DNA of 64,000 bases. Source: Ruegeria sp. Alg231-54 (GTDB taxonomy: Bacteria > Pseudomonadota > Alphaproteobacteria > Rhodobacterales > Rhodobacteraceae). The notes under the pieces are model-generated. The model was not told where the DNA came from and ran no database searches. It worked only from the letters and a program-made list of their open reading frames with translations. Shown here one piece after another: positions 21,151 through 31,072 of the stretch. The stretch's first letter is position 1. Each line of letters begins with the position of its first letter. The translations under genes were made by a program, and so were the position numbers. The DNA is taken from NCBI RefSeq assembly GCF_900143525.1, contig NZ_FREZ01000002.1, positions 186,001 to 250,000 on the forward strand, given 5' to 3'.

Positions 21151-22026
21151 CTATCTCAATCGACCGATTGTGTAGGTCGGATTGATATTTTCCTTTGCAA
21201 TATAGTCGCTTAGGGTTTCATTGTGCGGATGATGCTCAGTTTTTGTTTCCGCAGCGGCCAAACCACCCGAGATGAACAGAGAATCAATCCCTTCGCCCAT
21301 ACCGCCCAGAATGTCCGTATGCGGGCCGTCGCCGATCACCAGAATGTCGCCATCCGGGATGTCTTGACCCAGTTCCTGCAGCCTGCGCCGCGCCAGATCA
21401 TAGATCGGCGGGTGGGGTTTTCCGAAATACAGGCTCTCGCCTCCCATTTCGGTATACAGCTTCGCCAACGCGCCCGCGCACCATTCGCGTATCTCGCCCC
21501 GGTCAACAACGATGTCGGGGTTGGCGCAGAGCAGCTTCATGCCTTTCTGCTTGGCATAGAGGAAATCGGCGCGATTGACCGCCGGATCCGCCATTGGGTC
21601 GAACGGCCCGCAGCAGACGATCCCTTTGGCCTCATCCAGCGGGACACGTTCGATGTGGATCGGATGGTGTAGTATTTTCAGCGGCTCAAAGAAACCCGCG
21701 TCGCGTTCCCATTCCCCCATGAAATAGACTTTTTCACCAACCGCCCCACGGAACATGGCGGAACGTGCCGAATCCCCACTGGTGGCGATGGTGTCATAGG
21801 CATCTGCGGGGACATCGAATTGCCCAAGCTGCTCAGCCACGCCAGCACGCGGTTTGGGTGAGTTGGTGACCAGCACAACGATCCCGCCTTGCGCCCGGTA
21901 GTTTTGCAAAGCTGCGACCGCCTCGGGATAGGCAGTGATGCCGTTGTGAACGCATCCCCACAGGTCTACGAACAGTGCCTTGTAGCGGCCTGAAATCTCG
22001 GAAAGCGTGTGGATGATCTGGGTCAT
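21151..22026 (-). CDS. HAD-superfamily class IIA hydrolase (TIGR01459-type)
   Basis: 291-residue phosphatase-like protein. Motif I is ALFVDLWGCVHNGITAY, where the usual DxD/N nucleophile pair reads D-L-W; motif II is VLVTNSPKPR and the C-terminal metal loop is ILVIGDGPHTDILGG. The class IIA cap fits the NagD/4-nitrophenylphosphatase relatives. The alphaproteobacterial TIGR01459 subgroup has the same DLWG variant, where tryptophan replaces the general-acid aspartate, so classical phosphatase activity is uncertain. It lies in a stand-alone position between the MaoC-like gene and DUF389. Confidence 0.88.
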   Translation of the reverse strand: MTQIIHTLSEISGRYKALFVDLWGCVHNGITAYPEAVAALQNYRAQGGIVVLVTNSPKPRAGVAEQLGQFDVPADAYDTIATSGDSARSAMFRGAVGEKVYFMGEWERDAGFFEPLKILHHPIHIERVPLDEAKGIVCCGPFDPMADPAVNRADFLYAKQKGMKLLCANPDIVVDRGEIREWCAGALAKLYTEMGGESLYFGKPHPPIYDLARRRLQELGQDIPDGDILVIGDGPHTDILGGMGEGIDSLFISGGLAAAETKTEHHPHNETLSDYIAKENINPTYTIGRLR

Positions 22027-22091
22027 GGGAGCCTCGGGACCTGAAATTCTGAGTTGTGACAGCTATGGCAAAGCTTTCACCTCTTGGCCAT

Positions 22092-22111
22092 CCCGCAATA
22101 CCAATTGCGGG
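22092..22111 (-). terminator. Hairpin after the DUF389 gene
   Basis: CCCGCAAT (22092-22099) and ATTGCGGG (22104-22111) form a perfect 8-bp stem with loop ACCA, 24 bases after the DUF389 stop on the minus strand. No T tract follows, so this may be a weak terminator or a 3' end stabiliser. Confidence 0.4.
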
Positions 22112-22135
22112 TCGAACACGGTGTGTCTGATCGTG

Positions 22136-23206
22136 TCATTCGACGATTTCTTCGACATCGGGTGCTTGTTGGACGTTTTCGGTGCCCAATATGATCTGTG
22201 CGCCGATCCTGTTCTGGAAACGCACTACGACCAGATAACCCGGCCCCAGCTCTTTCTGAAGTACGTCGACCAAAGGCGTCTCACGCAGGGTTTCGGGCAG
22301 CAAACCGGCGATCGAAGATACTTTATAAGCGGCTTCAATCGGAAGGTCCACGATCAGCCAAATATCGGCGTGTTTGCGTTTGGCATTCACGTCCACGCGG
22401 ATGATCTCGACCGACACCGGATCGGCCCAGTCCCGGATCGTTTGCGCCAACTGTGCTTCGGTCCGGGTTTCGAGGTAACGGTTGTAGGTCGACTTTCCCA
22501 GTTGAAGGACAACGAAGGCCAGGAATGCCAGTGTCACCACCACGCTTGCGGTGAAGTTCAGCTTGCGCCGACCCTTGCTAAAAACCACCGCGCGCGCCGC
22601 GTATACGATGTAAACCGCGCAAGCGGACAGAATGATCGCACCAAGGTTGGTGGCAAAAAGAAGACCGGCCTCATAGGCCTCGGCGGGCTCGTCGAAATAC
22701 AGCAACACACCCGAAGCAGACAGAGGTGGCACCAAGGACACGCCGATGGCTGCACCGGGAAGCAGGCTGGCCTCGGACCGGTTGATTTGAACGTAAGCTG
22801 CGGCCACTCCGGCGGCGAGGGCAACGATCAGATCCTCGGTGCCCGGATCCGTTCTGGCGAGAACCTGATCGGGGATCAGAATGCCGCGCGGGACGTCTGC
22901 GACATAGACAAGAAGCCACGCCAGCAAGACGCTGATTACCGCGGCACCGCAGACAATCAAAGCCAGTTTGAACGCGCGACCCAGCCATCCCATCACCATC
23001 GCCGCCGCAACCCCAAGGATCGGGGTCATCAATGGCGCAACAAGCATTGCGGCAATGACGACCGCACTGGAATCTCGCAGCATGCCCATCGTGGCGATCA
23101 CCACGGATAAGGTCAGAAGCATGGCAAACCGTCGCCAATAGGCAGATTTGTCCTTGCCTTCAAATCTCAGGATGTCGCGTGTGGTGCTGAACTTGCGGGA
23201 ACTCAT
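22136..23206 (-). CDS. DUF389 (TIGR00341-type) membrane protein
   Basis: 356-residue integral membrane protein. The first membrane region carries the family block LSVVIATMGMLRDSSAVVIAAMLVAPLMTPILG, written here only as its parts: MGMLRDSSAVVIAAMLVAP and LMTPILG. Further helices follow at AFKLALIVCGAAVISVLLAW, and the conserved IALAAGVAAAY-like segment. The C-terminal quarter is soluble. Function is unknown. The ATG at 23206 is preferred to a TTG six codons upstream. The hydrophobic core and GGAIG-type loops suggest a channel or transporter, which is inference only. Confidence 0.85.
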   Translation of the reverse strand: MSSRKFSTTRDILRFEGKDKSAYWRRFAMLLTLSVVIATMGMLRDSSAVVIAAMLVAPLMTPILGVAAAMVMGWLGRAFKLALIVCGAAVISVLLAWLLVYVADVPRGILIPDQVLARTDPGTEDLIVALAAGVAAAYVQINRSEASLLPGAAIGVSLVPPLSASGVLLYFDEPAEAYEAGLLFATNLGAIILSACAVYIVYAARAVVFSKGRRKLNFTASVVVTLAFLAFVVLQLGKSTYNRYLETRTEAQLAQTIRDWADPVSVEIIRVDVNAKRKHADIWLIVDLPIEAAYKVSSIAGLLPETLRETPLVDVLQKELGPGYLVVVRFQNRIGAQIILGTENVQQAPDVEEIVE

Positions 23207-23291
23207 GAACGTCGTCTGACCCAATTCGCTGTCTGGCTATTGATGGCAGACTACCAACGGATGCCATTCGCGCAAAACATTAGTAGCAAAG

Positions 23292-23319
23292 AAAAAAGGC
23301 GCCCGGGTGGGGCGCCTTT
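23292..23319 (-). terminator. Intrinsic terminator after the pyrophosphatase gene
   Basis: AAAGGCGCCC (23295-23304) pairs with GGGCGCCTTT (23310-23319), loop GGGTG; on the minus strand a T run follows (23297-23292). It lies 21 bases after the stop of the manganese pyrophosphatase gene and looks able to act in both directions. Confidence 0.88.
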
Positions 23320-23340
23320 CGGTTGGGATGTTTGTCAGCG

Positions 23341-24261
23341 TCAAACCTTGAGGTTCGGGATGATCTGTTTTTTGCGGCTCATGATGCCGGGCAGGACTAC
23401 GGCATCGCCGTCCACGCTTGCGCCAAAGCTCTTTTCCGCGACGCCTTTGACCAGATCGTTGGGTACCAGCAGAGTGGCCTCTTCGTTCAGAATATCGACC
23501 ACGAACAGCAGAACCTGATCAACGCCGTCTTCCTTGGCTACGTCAGCCATTGAACCCGCCAGGCTGGCCTTGCGGTCCAGCACAACGCCCGGTGCGGTGG
23601 TTTCCAGAACCGAAACGCGGAACTTGGTGCCGTCGACCTCATATTCTTTGCTGTCCATGCGGATCAGTTCGGCGTCCGAAAAAGACGACACATCCGATTT
23701 GGCTGCAAACATTTCCGCGGCATAGGTCGCGACATCCAGACCCAGCTCGGCAGCCAGCTTCTCGGCCACTGCGCGGTCATGTGCGGTGGTGGTGGGAGAG
23801 CGGAATTCCAGCGTATCCGACAGGATGCAGGTCAGTGCGGCGGCTTTGATGGCGTCGGGCATCTTGGCGGCGTCGTCATCGATCAGGTCCATCATGATGG
23901 TCGCCGTGCAGGCCAGCGGGCGCACGGTGATGTCGATCGGGCCTTTGGTTTCCAGACCACCAACTAGCTTGTGGTGGTCGATGATTGCGCGGATGTCGGC
24001 GCTGTTTACGCTGGCTGGCAGCTCGGCGGGGTTGTTGGTGTCCACGATGACTACCGGTGCGCCCTCGGCCACGTCCTCGATGATGCGCGGCTTGGGCAGG
24101 TCCCAGCGCTGCAGCAGGAATGCCGCTTCGGTGTTGGGTTCGCCCAGCAGAACGGGTTCAGCCTGTTCGCCTTTGATTTCGTTCAGGTACCATGACCACA
24201 GGATAGGTGAACCTGTGGAGTCGGTGTCGGGGGATTTATGTCCAAATACGAGCGTTGTCAT
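23341..24261 (-). CDS. ppaC: Manganese-dependent inorganic pyrophosphatase (family II)
   Basis: 306-residue DHH-superfamily enzyme that hydrolyses pyrophosphate to phosphate. Metal-binding blocks are VFGHKSPDTDSTGSP, VIVDTNNPAELP and AIIDHHKLVGGLE (the DHH motif), with the C-terminal DHHA2 substrate part ending LPGIMSRKKQIIPNL. Length fits the family. This is the non-classical, manganese-using type. It is monocistronic, closed by a strong terminator. Confidence 0.95.
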   Translation of the reverse strand: MTTLVFGHKSPDTDSTGSPILWSWYLNEIKGEQAEPVLLGEPNTEAAFLLQRWDLPKPRIIEDVAEGAPVVIVDTNNPAELPASVNSADIRAIIDHHKLVGGLETKGPIDITVRPLACTATIMMDLIDDDAAKMPDAIKAAALTCILSDTLEFRSPTTTAHDRAVAEKLAAELGLDVATYAAEMFAAKSDVSSFSDAELIRMDSKEYEVDGTKFRVSVLETTAPGVVLDRKASLAGSMADVAKEDGVDQVLLFVVDILNEEATLLVPNDLVKGVAEKSFGASVDGDAVVLPGIMSRKKQIIPNLKV

Positions 24262-24368
24262 GTCAGCGTCCTGAGGGTGATCATTTTGCGCGCCTTATAG
24301 GGCGGTCCGCCGAGGTTGTCACCCGACAGTGTTTACGCTGCGACGGTTGGTCTGAAATCGAGGCGGGG

Positions 24369-25358
24369 TCAGAACGGGGCGCGGGTCAGGGTGTACCCAG
24401 TCTGTTGCAATTGGTTCAGCAGCCCGTAGTCGCCCCCAAGATGCCCGGCACCGACCGCGATCACGACAGTTTGGTCCTGAATGTTTAGAATTTTCTGCAT
24501 CCAGTTGCTGTTGCGCTCGACAAGAAGCTTTTGCTCGAAATCATTCCATTCCTCGTCGAATACATCGGGCGACAGGCCTGAGTCTTCCAAGCCCTGCAGG
24601 CGGGCGAGCTGGATGATTTCGACATGCTTCTCTTCCAGGTAGGCGTTGGCCATCGTCGCCAGTTGATCCTCGCTGCCGCCCATGGCACCGGCCATCCGCA
24701 CAAGGGACTGGACCTGCTTTTCGATGGGGTGGCTGTCGAACATACTCATAAGATCGGCAACCTGTTCAAGCGAGCGTTTGGGGATGCCCAACTCGTCAGC
24801 CAGTTGATCCAGACGGGCGTCCATCCCGTGGTTTGCACTGGGGTCCTGCATCATACACGGGGGGACGCCCAGCATCATGCTCAGAAACCAGGGCCGCATT
24901 TTGGCCGCCATCCAGCCGGGGATACCGCGCTCGGATAGCCCGTCAGACAGGGCAGACCAGTCTTCCTCGGACATCAGGTCAATCAGGCTGGGTCCCGAGG
25001 TGATCATCACCGGGCTCATGTCCTTGGCCAGGTCTTGTTCGAACGCGTCCATTTCTTCCTGCGTTACCTCGAAATAAAACGCGTCTGCATCGCTGAGGGC
25101 CGGCGTTAGCCGTTCGACCACTGCGTCCATGCGTGGGTCATTGGCATGCAACGTACCAACAAGGTGCAGGATCGTGTCGCCCTTGGACGCGATCCAGTGA
25201 TTACCTTCGGGAAACGGGATATCGGCCACTGCCTGTTGCAGTTCGGACTTTACCGCAGGGCTCAGTCCCGGCCTCAGATCATTCCCTTCGCATGCAGCCT
25301 GTACGGCGGCGGGCAGGAATAGGAAAAGCAGCGGTGCAAACAAGCGCATAAGGATCAT
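24369..25358 (-). CDS. TraB/GumN-family protein with signal peptide
   Basis: 329-residue exported protein; a signal peptide covers the first 20 residues (FAPLLFLFLPAAVQA, then Ala-Cys). The core has the family opening WIASKGDTILHLVGTLHAND (GTxH motif) and closes with VVIAVGAGHLGGDYGLLNQL. TraB/GumN proteins are Tiki-like putative metalloproteases with conserved GxxH and glutamate residues; bacterial members have no proven role. The ATG at 25358 is chosen so that the signal peptide is at the N-terminus; the ATG at 25349 is a possible alternative. Neighbours give no clue. Confidence 0.85.
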   Translation of the reverse strand: MILMRLFAPLLFLFLPAAVQAACEGNDLRPGLSPAVKSELQQAVADIPFPEGNHWIASKGDTILHLVGTLHANDPRMDAVVERLTPALSDADAFYFEVTQEEMDAFEQDLAKDMSPVMITSGPSLIDLMSEEDWSALSDGLSERGIPGWMAAKMRPWFLSMMLGVPPCMMQDPSANHGMDARLDQLADELGIPKRSLEQVADLMSMFDSHPIEKQVQSLVRMAGAMGGSEDQLATMANAYLEEKHVEIIQLARLQGLEDSGLSPDVFDEEWNDFEQKLLVERNSNWMQKILNIQDQTVVIAVGAGHLGGDYGLLNQLQQTGYTLTRAPF

Positions 25359-25464
25359 CTCGGAATCTTCAGTGTGACGGCGACATTGCCTTTGCGCAGC
25401 AATGTATTCAAGCCAGATGCAGGTGATGGCTGGCGTTCGCGGCAAATTTGCATAGCATGGCGGA

Positions 25465-26139
25465 ATGGACCGCGAGCAGGATCTATACCCGCCGATCAAG
25501 GCGCTGTTCGAGCGTCAGGGCTATACCGTCAAAGGCGAAGTCGGCGCTGCCGATATCGTCGCTGTTCGAGATGGCGATGAGCCGGTGATTGTTGAGCTGA
25601 AGCTGCGGTTCTCATTGGCGCTATTTCATCAGGCAATCACGCGGTTAAGGTTGACTGACCAAGTCTATATCGGTGTGTGCAAACCAAAAGGGCGAACCGC
25701 GCGGCGTGCGTTAAAGGACAATTCGGCGCTGTGCCGCAGGCTTGGTCTCGGTCTGATCACTGTACGTGCTGACGGCGCGGTCGAGGTGCAATGTGACCCT
25801 GGCCCGTATGCACCGCGAAAAAACAAAGCAAAAGCTGCTCGTCTATTGCGTGAATTTGACCGCCTTGAAGGTGATCCCAACGCAGGTGGGGCCACCCGGC
25901 ACGGGATCGTGACGGCCTATCGTCAGGACGCACTGAAATGTGCAGCCCATCTGGCTGAATGCGGAGCGACAAAGGGGTCGGAAGTTGCCCAATCCACCGG
26001 CGTCGCCCAGGCCACGCGCCTGATGCGGGATAACCACTACGGGTGGTTCGACAAGGTCGAGAAAGGGGTCTATGCGCTGTCGGCTACGGGGGCCGAAGGG
26101 TTGAAACACTGGGCGTATAGCTGGGAAGATGCGAACTAG
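25465..26139 (+). CDS. DUF2161 protein with PD-(D/E)XK nuclease fold
   Basis: 224-residue soluble protein. Residues 20-45 contain EVGAADIVAVRDG...VIVELKLRF, the D...ExK arrangement of the PD-(D/E)XK phosphodiesterase superfamily, followed by FHQAITRLRLTDQVYIGV. The C-terminal half has a winged-helix-like region (YRQDALKCAAHLAECGATKGSEVAQ). A nuclease-type phosphodiesterase is therefore likely, but the substrate is unknown. The ATG at 25465 follows GGCGGA. Its stop shares the tetranucleotide CTAG with that of the convergent beta-lactamase gene. Confidence 0.85.
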   Translation: MDREQDLYPPIKALFERQGYTVKGEVGAADIVAVRDGDEPVIVELKLRFSLALFHQAITRLRLTDQVYIGVCKPKGRTARRALKDNSALCRRLGLGLITVRADGAVEVQCDPGPYAPRKNKAKAARLLREFDRLEGDPNAGGATRHGIVTAYRQDALKCAAHLAECGATKGSEVAQSTGVAQATRLMRDNHYGWFDKVEKGVYALSATGAEGLKHWAYSWEDAN

Positions 26140-27017
26140 TCAGGCCGTGCGGCAATTTCGGCAATCATGGCGCGGCCTATATCTGAAAGGACGGCGTTGC
26201 GTTCAGGAAATGGCGCATCGCTTTCGGTCAGATAAATGGCGGCCAGATATGTGCGGGGCTCGGGTGTCTGCAAAAAGGCAACGATCGCACGGCTGCCGTG
26301 GCCTCCGGCACCGGTCTTGTCCCCGATCGTCCACCCGTCAGGCACGTGCGCGCGGATAAGACCGTCGGCCACTTGATCGTCTATCATCCATTGCCTGAGT
26401 TGAGCGGAGGATGCGGGTGAGAGCGCCCGGCCAAATAACAACCGGTCCAGCGTCGCCAGTATTGCCCGAGGCGTTGTTGTGTCGCGCGGATCGCCCGGAG
26501 TGGCTTCATTCAGGGCCGTTTCCCATCGATCAAGGCGGGTGATGTCGTCGCCGTTTGTCCGAAGAAACTCGGTCAGTCCGGCAGGCCCATCCAAGCGGCG
26601 CAACAGCAGATTGGCCGCAGCATTGTCGCTGATCGTCATCGTTGCTTCGCATAACGCTCCGACAGTCATACCGGTCTCAACATGTTTGCTGGTGACAGGG
26701 GAGTAATCTACCAGGTCCGTCGTCTGGTACTTGACGTGATCTGACAGGCTTTCCGTACCTGCATCCACCTCTGCCAGCACGGCGCCGCACAAGAGCGGTT
26801 TGAACGTGCTGGACATCGGAAACAGCTCATCGGCGCGGTATGAAACCTCCCATTCGTTGCTGGGATCATAAAGGAGCAGCCCGATCCGGGCATCAAGGCG
26901 GCGCTCCCAGCTCTGGACCGTTTCGGTAAGGGGCTGCGCCTGTGCTGATGTGGCTAAATCAACAGTAATAGTAATTAAAAACAACAAGGTAGTTGTGATT
27001 TTCCTGAACCCACGCAT
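26136..27017 (-). CDS. Class A serine beta-lactamase
   Basis: 293-residue exported beta-lactamase. A signal peptide occupies residues 1-27 (TTLLFLITITVDLATSAQA). The catalytic motifs are complete and, counted from this start, fall at their standard numbers: S70-T-F-K73, S130-D-N, E166-T-A-L-N170, and K234-T-G. Cysteines at 77 and 123 match the TEM-type disulfide pair. The omega-loop region reads NEATPGDPRDTTTP. All this supports a working penicillinase-like enzyme acting in the periplasm; its spectrum cannot be told. The start at 27017 has AAGGCAG about 6 bases upstream. It is divergent from groES. No mobile elements flank it, so it looks like a resident chromosomal gene. Confidence 0.93.
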   Translation of the reverse strand: MRGFRKITTTLLFLITITVDLATSAQAQPLTETVQSWERRLDARIGLLLYDPSNEWEVSYRADELFPMSSTFKPLLCGAVLAEVDAGTESLSDHVKYQTTDLVDYSPVTSKHVETGMTVGALCEATMTISDNAAANLLLRRLDGPAGLTEFLRTNGDDITRLDRWETALNEATPGDPRDTTTPRAILATLDRLLFGRALSPASSAQLRQWMIDDQVADGLIRAHVPDGWTIGDKTGAGGHGSRAIVAFLQTPEPRTYLAAIYLTESDAPFPERNAVLSDIGRAMIAEIAARPD

Positions 27018-27122
27018 CGAATCTGCCTTGGTCAAATGTGGTCGCCATCGCCTTAGTTGGCTAGGGCGCTGTGTAAACCGGGCGTTCTGGGGTTCTCCGT
27101 GCGAAAAATATTCAGGCAACTT

Positions 27123-27152
27123 GTTGACTCGGTCATTTCGACCCCCTAGCTA
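27123..27152 (+). promoter_or_regulatory. Promoter of groESL with sigma70 and possible sigma32 elements
   Basis: TTGACT (27124-27129) and TAGCTA (27147-27152) are 17 bases apart, a good housekeeping promoter. Overlapping it, GTTGACT (27123) and CCCCCTAG (27142) with 12 bases between them resemble a heat-shock sigma32 promoter. The CIRCE operator begins 8 bases further on. Confidence 0.6.
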
Positions 27153-27159
27153 TGCGTCG

Positions 27160-27186
27160 TTATCACTCTCTACTACCGAGTGCTAA
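27160..27186 (+). promoter_or_regulatory. CIRCE operator (HrcA-binding)
   Basis: TTATCACTC, nine bases, GAGTGCTAA. This is the CIRCE inverted repeat TTAGCACTC-N9-GAGTGCTAA with a single mismatch in the left arm, located between the promoter and groES, so HrcA repression is expected. Confidence 0.95.
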
Positions 27187-27244
27187 CGCCTCGCTGAAAG
27201 GCGGGGGGAGGATAGATAAACTTTGAGCCCAAGGAGCTGCAAAG

Positions 27245-27532
27245 ATGGCATTGAAACCGCTTCATGACCGTGTGCTGGTTCGTCGTACCGAAAGCGATGA
27301 GAAAACCGCAGGCGGGTTGATCATTCCCGAAAGCGCAAAAGAAAAGCCCAGCGAAGGCGAGGTCGTTTCGACCGGTGAAGGCGCGCGCAAGGACAGCGGC
27401 GAACTGATCGCAATGGCTGTTAAATCTGGCGACAAGATCCTGTTCGGCAAGTGGTCGGGCACCGAGGTCAACGTCAACGGCGAAGAGCTGTTGATGATGA
27501 AAGAAAGCGACATCATGGGGATCATTGAGTAA
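27245..27532 (+). CDS. groES: Co-chaperonin GroES
   Basis: 95-residue heptameric lid of the GroEL chamber. It begins with the classic [12 protein letters not shown] and has the mobile loop [17 protein letters not shown], broken here by family spacing, and ends [18 protein letters not shown] precedes the start by 8 bases. First gene of groESL, controlled by the CIRCE element and a heat-shock-type promoter. Confidence 0.98.
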   Translation: MALKPLHDRVLVRRTESDEKTAGGLIIPESAKEKPSEGEVVSTGEGARKDSGELIAMAVKSGDKILFGKWSGTEVNVNGEELLMMKESDIMGIIE

Positions 27533-27550
27533 GCGCCAGCGCTTCTCTGA

Positions 27551-29230
<1,680 letters not shown>

Positions 29231-29236
29231 GACGTC

Positions 29237-29256
29237 GAATTCGCCTCGGCGAATTC
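29237..29256 (+). other. Palindrome just after groEL
   Basis: GAATTCGCC (29237-29245) and GGCGAATTC (29248-29256) form a 9-base inverted repeat with only two bases between the arms, 6 bases after the groEL stop. It could be a 3' end stabiliser that precedes the main terminator. Confidence 0.5.
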
Positions 29257-29322
29257 TGACGGTCCCGACAGGCGCCTGGCAGTAAGGCCAAGCTGCCGAG
29301 AGGGAAGCCTTTGTATCTAGGG

Positions 29323-29356
29323 ACGGGGTCGCCTTCGGGCGGCCCCGTTTCGTTTT
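29323..29356 (+). terminator. Intrinsic terminator of groESL
   Basis: ACGGGGTCGCC (29323-29333) pairs with GGCGGCCCCGT (29338-29348) around the stable tetraloop TTCG (one T-G pair), followed by TTCGTTTT. Confidence 0.88.
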
Positions 29357-29417
29357 GCGGACCATCCCGCAGGAATGTGAGTGTGCAAAACGCGCCGAAA
29401 CCGGCTATGCGGTTGAT

Positions 29418-30260
29418 ATGAAACTGTTCCTACTCACGTGCCTGACGATGTGCGCCTTTGCGTCCAACTCGATACTTAATCGGCTAGCGATTGATAGTGG
29501 CGCCAGCGATCCCGCTTCCTTTGCCGTGGTGCGGGTTTTAGCCGGTGCAGTGGTGCTGGCCGGGTTGGTTCTTCTGAGGGCTGGCCATTTGCCCCTGTTT
29601 GACCGGCGCAGGATTGCCGGGGCGGGGTCGTTGTCCCTGTACATGATCGGATTCTCGGTCGCCTATCTGACGCTGGACGCGGGTCTTGGCGCGCTGATCC
29701 TGTTCGGGGTGGTGCAGGTGACGATGTTCACTGTGACATCAGTGAAAGGCACTCTGCACACTGGTCGGCAGATCGCGGGCGCCGCAATCGCGTTGCTGGG
29801 GTTGGGCTACGTGCTGTGGCCGTCCGGATCGATACAGGTCAACCCGATCGGGGCTGCTCTGATGATCGCCGCCGGGATCGGCTGGGCGATCTATTCGTTG
29901 GTTGGCAAGTCCGAACCGGATGCCTTATCCGGCACTGCGGCCAATTTTGTCGTGGCATTGCCCGTGACAACGCTGGCTTTGTTGGCGACAGGAGGGGCTT
30001 GGCACATGACCGCTAACGGATACTTGCTGGCCGCGTTGGCCGGCGCGGTCACTTCGGGGATGGGGTATGCGCTGTGGTATCAGGTTCTGCGGGAATTGAC
30101 ACCCACAACGGCGGCCGTCGTGCAACTCAGCGTTCCGATCTTAGCCATTATTGGCGGTGTCCTCCTGCTGGGTGAGGACGCCAGTCTGCGCCTGATCCTG
30201 GGGGCGGGTCTGGTATTGGGCGGAATTGCACTGGCCGTTCTGCGCAGGACGCCGCAGTAG
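29418..30260 (+). CDS. DMT-family transporter (EamA domains)
   Basis: 280-residue inner-membrane protein with about ten predicted helices arranged as two EamA repeats; the first opens [21 protein letters not shown] and the second has [12 protein letters not shown] and [23 protein letters not shown]. Such proteins export amino acids, nucleosides or related metabolites. The ATG at 29418 gives the usual start a few residues before the first helix; the frame from 29355 adds a non-membrane lead. It lies downstream of the groESL terminator and 38 bases before the lipase-like gene. Confidence 0.88.
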   Translation: MKLFLLTCLTMCAFASNSILNRLAIDSGASDPASFAVVRVLAGAVVLAGLVLLRAGHLPLFDRRRIAGAGSLSLYMIGFSVAYLTLDAGLGALILFGVVQVTMFTVTSVKGTLHTGRQIAGAAIALLGLGYVLWPSGSIQVNPIGAALMIAAGIGWAIYSLVGKSEPDALSGTAANFVVALPVTTLALLATGGAWHMTANGYLLAALAGAVTSGMGYALWYQVLRELTPTTAAVVQLSVPILAIIGGVLLLGEDASLRLILGAGLVLGGIALAVLRRTPQ

Positions 30261-30298
30261 GGGTTTATTCGCTGGACGTTAGGCCTTATCTGGCGGCT

Positions 30299-31072
30299 AT
30301 GCGTTACTTGCTTGCCCTCTTTCTGTTCTTTGTGCCTGCCATTGTGCAGGCAAAATGCGTGGTCCTGCTGCATGGGCTGGCACGGACCGAAGCGTCTTTT
30401 ACCGTGATGGAACAGCTGTTCAAGACGCATGGTTATACCGTCGTTCGTCCAGGATATCCGTCCACGGACCTGCCTATTCCCGAACTTGCCTCAAAGACGC
30501 TGCCAGATGCATTTGCCGAATGCGGCGACGACAAGGTCAATGTGGTTGCGCATTCGATGGGCGGCATCCTGTTGCGCTATTGGTTGCAGGATAACCATCC
30601 GGAGAATCTGGGCCGCGTCGTCATGCTCGGGCCGCCCAATCAGGGCAGTCAATTGGTTGACGAACTTAGCGCGTATGAGGTGTTTGGGATGCTGAATGGC
30701 CCGGCTGGCCTGGCGCTGGGCACGGGCCCCGAAGGTATCCCAAGGCAACTACCGCCTGCGGATTTTGAGCTGGGTGTCATCGCCGGCGAGAATTCGCTGA
30801 ACCCGCTGTTTTCGTCGATGATCGATGGGTTGGATGACGGCAAGGTCTCGGTTGAAACCACCAAGGTCGACGGGATGGCGGACCATATCGTTCTGCCAGT
30901 GACCCACACTTTCATGATGAACAACCCCCGCGTGATGGCGCAGGCGCTGCATTTCATCGAGTTTGGACAGTTTGACCCACAGATCACATGGCTGGACGGG
31001 GTGATGGAAATCATCGACGAAATCTGCATCGGGCAGGATTGCTCGGAACCCGCGTCGGAGCCTTCTCAATGA
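30299..31072 (+). CDS. Exported alpha/beta hydrolase (lipase-like)
   Basis: 257-residue hydrolase with a signal peptide ([15 protein letters not shown], residues 4-18). The oxyanion region [15 protein letters not shown] and the nucleophile elbow [16 protein letters not shown] are those of bacterial lipases/esterases; [15 protein letters not shown] follows, also lipase-typical. An Asp/His pair completing the triad is likely in the [17 protein letters not shown] stretch, which contains several candidates. It probably acts in the periplasm. It overlaps the phnM-like gene by 4 bases (ATGA), so both are made from one message, which is an unexpected functional pair. Confidence 0.85.
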   Translation: MRYLLALFLFFVPAIVQAKCVVLLHGLARTEASFTVMEQLFKTHGYTVVRPGYPSTDLPIPELASKTLPDAFAECGDDKVNVVAHSMGGILLRYWLQDNHPENLGRVVMLGPPNQGSQLVDELSAYEVFGMLNGPAGLALGTGPEGIPRQLPPADFELGVIAGENSLNPLFSSMIDGLDDGKVSVETTKVDGMADHIVLPVTHTFMMNNPRVMAQALHFIEFGQFDPQITWLDGVMEIIDEICIGQDCSEPASEPSQ

